17,435 bases of DNA from Scalindua sp964584595 (GTDB lineage: Bacteria; Planctomycetota; Brocadiia; Brocadiales; Scalinduaceae): contig CAZPAM010000054.1 of the NCBI GenBank assembly GCA_964584595.1, positions 1-17,435 on the forward strand. The letters are read 5' to 3'. The notes below the pieces were generated by a model. That model saw only the letters and a program-made list of their open reading frames with translations. It was not told the DNA's origin and made no database searches. Below are positions 15,313 to 17,435 of this stretch, in pieces (position 1 is the first letter of the stretch; each line of letters opens with the position of its first letter). The translations under genes and the position numbers were made by a program.

Positions 15313-16320
15313 ATGAATCAACGAGAACATGACAACTCCAGCTTATTTCATGAGAGTATCCCTATAATTCATATCTCTGATGTTAAGTGCATGCCGATAG
15401 AATTCCAAATAGATAAGATCTGGCCAATAAATAGTGTAGGCTTTATGTCTGGTCAACCTGGAGTCTGTAAAAGTTGGCTAGCTTGGGAAATTGCCATTTG
15501 CATAGCCTCAGGCACTAAGCTATTTGGTCAATACGAATGTAGAAAAGGGAAAGTTCTGGCGTTTAATGCAGAGGACGATCCTGCTATGGTCACACGTTCA
15601 AGGATTGAAGCATTTGCCCGTCAAAAGGGATTAGATATCAAGAACCTTGACTTACATTTGCTTGATGTTCCGGTTATTACTCTAAATGATAATGATATTC
15701 AAGAACAACTGGAAATCACGATTGAACAATATGAACCGGATTTTCTTATCTTTGATCCTTTACGAAATGTCCATAGTCTGGACGAGGATAAGGCAACCGA
15801 GATGTCAGCAAAATTACTGCATTTTTTACGGAAAATCAACCGGAAGTATTCATGTTCGATCTTACTTGTATGTCACGATAAGAAACCAAGTAAAGATATT
15901 GGAAGTAACAGGCCGGCTCAAGTTCGTGGCACATCTGCCTTAATTGGATGGCGTGATAATGCAATATACTTGGATAAGGAAAAGAATGGGATAGTAAAAG
16001 TTGAGATATACAATAGGGCCTGCCAATCTATTTCACCATTCTGTTTTACCCTGCAGACTAAGAACAACAATCACGGGGACCTTGAGACGGCTCAATTAAT
16101 AGTAACTACTCAAGACCTGATTAAGGAGCAGAAAGAGTTAGAAGAATTAAATGAGATAAAAGAGATTATTAGTAGATACGGTCCTATGAAGAGAAATGAT
16201 ATTGTAGATAAAGCCGGGATAAAGCGAGAGAGATGCTTAAAGCTAATTAATACTCTTATAGAATCAGATGATGATGTTATTATTATTACAAAAGACGGGT
16301 TAATAATGATTAATGGGTAA
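15313..16320 (+). CDS. RepA-like AAA_25 family ATPase/helicase
   Basis: 335 aa from ATG 15313; no clear Shine-Dalgarno. Walker A is GQPGVCKS (47-54), where the usual Gly before Lys is Cys. GKVLAFNAEDD (79-89) carries the acidic pair, and Walker B is PDFLIFDPL (142-150). LLVCHDKKP (184-192) is the sensor-like His motif, and RGTSALIGWRDNAIYL (205-220) is a hallmark of the RepA/AAA_25 group. The last 60 residues look like a small winged helix (IKEIISRYGPMKRNDIVDKAGI). Family members are hexameric RecA-fold helicases such as RepA of RSF1010, and many are encoded by integrative elements between an excisionase and cargo. Here it probably unwinds the element's origin, for which the repeats at 16337-16804 are candidates. 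Confidence 0.87.
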   Translation: MNQREHDNSSLFHESIPIIHISDVKCMPIEFQIDKIWPINSVGFMSGQPGVCKSWLAWEIAICIASGTKLFGQYECRKGKVLAFNAEDDPAMVTRSRIEAFARQKGLDIKNLDLHLLDVPVITLNDNDIQEQLEITIEQYEPDFLIFDPLRNVHSLDEDKATEMSAKLLHFLRKINRKYSCSILLVCHDKKPSKDIGSNRPAQVRGTSALIGWRDNAIYLDKEKNGIVKVEIYNRACQSISPFCFTLQTKNNNHGDLETAQLIVTTQDLIKEQKELEELNEIKEIISRYGPMKRNDIVDKAGIKRERCLKLINTLIESDDDVIIITKDGLIMING

Positions 16321-16336
16321 TATTACTTATTGACAG

Positions 16337-16489
16337 GTTCCAGAAGTCCGGAACTTGCTGGAACTGCCGGAACTATCATACGTAAAGAGCTATAATTTAG
16401 AGTGTTAAGAAGTTCCGAGGTGTGGGAACTTACTGTGGTCACACCGGTAGTTCCGAGTTCCACCCCCTATAAGGGGGGAACTTCGGAAC
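16337..16489. repeat. Cluster of ten GTTCC/GGAAC pentamers
   Basis: GTTCC starts at 16337, 16412, 16450 and 16457; GGAAC starts at 16350, 16360, 16369, 16425, 16477 and 16485. Ten copies in 153 bases is far above chance for a pentamer counted on both strands (less than one expected). Three GGAAC lie about 10 bp apart (16350, 16360, 16369), one helical turn each. Iterons for the adjacent ATPase or an initiator are a natural reading. Confidence 0.75.
16450..16489. repeat. Large imperfect fold-back within the GTTCC cluster
   Basis: The left arm GTTCCGAGTTCC (16450-16461) matches the right arm GGAACTTCGGAAC (16477-16489) with one bulged base. Inside, CCCCCT (16463-16468) and AGGGGG (16472-16477) form the tip around ATA. 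It could act as a cruciform origin element or as a terminator-like hairpin for the ATPase gene; no T-run follows. Confidence 0.6.
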
Positions 16490-16587
16490 CGGAAAGTATA
16501 GAGATTGAAATTGCTAATAAAAGGATTTCTTGTAGGGGTGGGGGGAAATTCGAACGCTTGCGCCCTAAGAAGTACCTATCCGGCAGG

Positions 16588-16604
16588 AAATTATGAAGAT
16601 TGAA
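16588..16604. repeat. 17 bp direct repeat, copy 1 (second copy at 16860-16876)
   Basis: AAATTATGAAGATTGAA occurs here and again 272 bases downstream, where it is the start of the excisionase gene (ATG AAG ATT GAA). The present copy therefore carries a duplicate start codon and first codons. Confidence 0.75.
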
Positions 16605-16670
16605 ATAAGGGGTAAAGCAAAAAACAGATGCGCAAATTTTCTTTTAACACTTACCTTTGGGGGAGGTTAA
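16593..16670 (+). CDS. Possible 25-aa leader peptide sharing the excisionase start
   Basis: ATG at 16593, in the duplicated 17-mer, with AGGAAA 3-8 bases upstream, opens a 26-codon frame ending in TAA at 16668-16670. The first four residues, MKIE, equal those of the excisionase. The frame runs into the first long hairpin and stops near its loop, as a leader peptide would. It may equally be a remnant of a duplicated gene start or simply chance. Confidence 0.2.
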   Translation: MKIEIRGKAKNRCANFLLTLTFGGG

Positions 16671-16692
16671 GGTCAAGTGTAAGTCCTGCGCA
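16629..16692. repeat. Long hairpin repeat, copy 1
   Basis: Outer arms are TGCGCA (16629-16634) and TGCGCA (16687-16692). The inner stem is ACACTTACCTT (16647-16657) pairing with AAGGT-C-AAGTGT (16669-16680), with one bulged C and a G-rich 11-base loop ending GAGGTT. About 49 bases are closely similar to the copy at 16756-16805. Confidence 0.7.
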
Positions 16693-16738
16693 CCTATTTT
16701 ATTTCTGTAACAGATTGAGTCTTATAAAGCGACCATCG

Positions 16739-16804
16739 GGTGTGCGATCTTGCTTACACTTACCTTTGGAAGAGGTTCAAAGTCAAGTGTAAGTCCTGCA
16801 CACC
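16739..16804. repeat. Long hairpin repeat, copy 2
   Basis: Outer arms are GGTGTGC (16739-16745) and GCACACC (16798-16804). The inner stem is CTTACACTT (16753-16761) / AAGTGTAAG (16785-16793), then CTTTG (16764-16768) / CAAAG (16778-16782), around a 9-base loop ending GAGGTT. Compared with copy 1 the stems differ in sequence but stay paired, so the fold itself seems preserved. Confidence 0.72.
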
Positions 16805-16864
16805 TGATTTAGCTTTCCCCTTCTAAATTTATACAATGATTTAATACATTTAGTTCCTCAAATT

Positions 16865-17110
16865 ATGAAGATTGAATCAAATATAGTAGTACGGTACGTA
16901 GATATTAAGACAGTTTCAAAGTATACCTCTTTAGCTGAAAGTACATTGTATGAATGGGCAGGTACTGGACGGATTCCCTCAATCAAAATGGGACGTAGAG
17001 TCCTGTTTGATTTACACGATATAGATAAAATAATGGCAACTATGAAGCGTAATGACAACCAATGTAACAATATAGCCAATAAAATCGTTGGAGACCTTCA
17101 TGGCGATTGA
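16865..17110 (+). CDS. AlpA/HTH_17 family excisionase-like DNA-binding protein
   Basis: 81 aa from ATG 16865; the upstream bases give no clear ribosome site. Residues about 10-58 form a helix-turn-helix excisionase domain: YVDIKTVSKYTSLAESTLYEWAGTGRIPSIKMGRRVLFDLHDI. The ESTLYEWAGTGRIPSIKMGRR run is the typical recognition helix and wing. In integrative elements such proteins bend attachment-site DNA to steer the integrase toward excision, or act as activators. It lies 62 bases before the integrase, the usual xis-int order, and the start codon region is duplicated at 16588-16604. The C-terminal tail (KRNDNQCNNIANKIVGD) is polar and unremarkable. Confidence 0.85.
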   Translation: MKIESNIVVRYVDIKTVSKYTSLAESTLYEWAGTGRIPSIKMGRRVLFDLHDIDKIMATMKRNDNQCNNIANKIVGDLHGD

Positions 17111-17117
17111 TTATAAT
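17088..17117 (+). promoter_or_regulatory. Candidate promoter for the integrase
   Basis: TTGGAG (17088-17093) and a perfect TATAAT (17112-17117) are 18 bases apart, inside and just after the end of the excisionase gene. The leader then holds an imperfect hairpin, CTGC-C-GATA/TATCGCAG (17119-17150). It would allow the integrase to be expressed apart from the excisionase. Confidence 0.4.
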
Positions 17118-17192
17118 ACTGCCGATAGCGTCATACAGACATTATCGCAGGTTCCGGGGAAAGGAGGTATAAATGTTCAAACGGAACGGTAG
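17100..17192 (+). CDS. Possible 30-aa linking reading frame between excisionase and integrase
   Basis: ATG at 17100 overlaps the end of the excisionase gene and the frame closes with TAG at 17190-17192, inside the integrase gene. It bridges the gap and could couple translation of the two. No ribosome site of its own is evident, and it may not be expressed. Confidence 0.2.
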   Translation: MAIDYNTADSVIQTLSQVPGKGGINVQTER

Positions 17193-17435
17193 CGATGTCT
17201 GGAAAACCTCATTCCGGTACAAAGGTAAGCGAATTCAGCAGAGCCTTGGTACCAAAAACAAGAAGCTTGCTCAGGCGATTGAGGCAAAGCTCAGGACTGA
17301 GGTTGTAGAGGGAACTTATTTTGAAAAGCGTATAGGCCATAATAAGTCATTTAACGCTCTTATGGATAAGTTCATGCAGGAATACGCTCCAACGGTATCA
17401 GAGAATATGCAACATGCATATAGGTCCTATCTGAA
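17173..17435 (+). CDS. Tyrosine site-specific integrase, N-terminal part, cut by window edge
   Basis: ATG at 17173 with AAGGAGGT at 17161-17168 just upstream. 87 codons are visible before the window ends. The start, KRNGSDVWKTSFRYKGKRIQQSLGT (residues 3-27), is the three-stranded arm-binding domain common in phage-type integrases. The KLAQAIEAKLRTEVVEGTYFE linker follows, and SFNALMDKFMQEYAPTVSENMQHAYRSYL begins the SAM-like core-binding domain. The catalytic domain (R-H-R-Y) is outside the window. It follows the excisionase and RepA-like genes, completing an integrative element module. The attachment site is expected past the 3' end of this gene, outside the window. Confidence 0.88.
   Translation, partial: MFKRNGSDVWKTSFRYKGKRIQQSLGTKNKKLAQAIEAKLRTEVVEGTYFEKRIGHNKSFNALMDKFMQEYAPTVSENMQHAYRSYL

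Larger units (their letters stand above)
16321..16864. other. 544 bp non-coding, repeat-dense stretch; candidate origin of the element
   Basis: No well-supported gene lies here; one 26-codon reading frame is listed separately as doubtful. The stretch contains a cluster of GTTCC/GGAAC pentamers (16337-16489), a strong fold-back centred at 16470, a consensus TATAAT at 16391-16396 without a clear -35, a duplicated 17-mer and two long hairpins (16629-16692, 16739-16804). It lies between the RepA-like ATPase and the excisionase. This density of repeats fits a replication origin or recombination/regulatory region. Confidence 0.6.

Noticed and set aside
16391..16396. Perfect TATAAT as a promoter -10
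   Set aside because: No acceptable -35 at 16-18 bases; the TTGACA at 16330-16335 is 55 bases away, so no promoter is called.
16402..16596. GTG-started 64-codon reading frame over the GTTCC cluster
   Set aside because: No ribosome site, no recognisable domain, and it runs through a strong fold-back and repeats; its length is expected from low stop density in the GC-richer patch.

Overview
The window is bacterial-looking, AT-rich DNA (roughly 40% G+C by eye) with tightly packed genes, all on the + strand. Several genes have clear Shine-Dalgarno sequences (for example AGGAGG before 14615 and AAGGAGGT before 17173). Nothing in it fixes the species. The integrase, excisionase and RepA-like ATPase set fits an integrative element in an anaerobic or planctomycete/proteobacterial-type host, but that is a weak guess.

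Left part (1-10793): an anti-phage island. A partial Vsr mismatch endonuclease is followed by five genes in one direction: a NERD-nuclease/SF1 helicase fusion, a DrmA-type helicase, a DrmB-type DUF1998 protein, a second UvrD/Rep-like SF1 helicase and a large protein of unknown function. DrmA plus DrmB is the core of DISARM. Here the pair lacks the PLD nuclease DrmC and shows no methyltransferase inside the window. It is instead bracketed by two SF1 helicases, one fused to a PD-(D/E)xK-type nuclease. The four junctions between these five genes are an 11 to 13 bp gap or overlaps of a few bases, so they are very probably one translationally coupled operon. Vsr repairs T:G mismatches that arise from deaminated 5-methylcytosine, so a cytosine methyltransferase may lie just left of the window and supply the self/non-self mark. 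This DISARM-like variant is the main candidate for an undescribed system.

Middle (10794-14429): a 745 bp non-coding stretch with a 28 bp alternating purine-pyrimidine palindrome and several hairpins. It is followed by a Schlafen-type AlbA_2 protein whose base composition differs from its neighbours, and by a 451-aa protein. That protein has a structured 5' leader and a C-terminal domain of the kind seen at the end of large ATPase or cyclase-type regulators.

Right part (14430-17435): the replication/recombination module of an integrative element. It holds a pair of 19 bp palindromes 21 bp apart, a MerR/excisionase-like HTH protein, a small Cys-rich basic protein, a RepA-like AAA_25 ATPase with an unusual P-loop, and a non-coding stretch. 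That stretch contains ten GTTCC/GGAAC pentamers and two copies of a long hairpin with compensatory differences. An AlpA-like excisionase and the start of a tyrosine integrase cut by the right edge follow. The defence genes may be cargo of this element, but no att site is visible to prove it.
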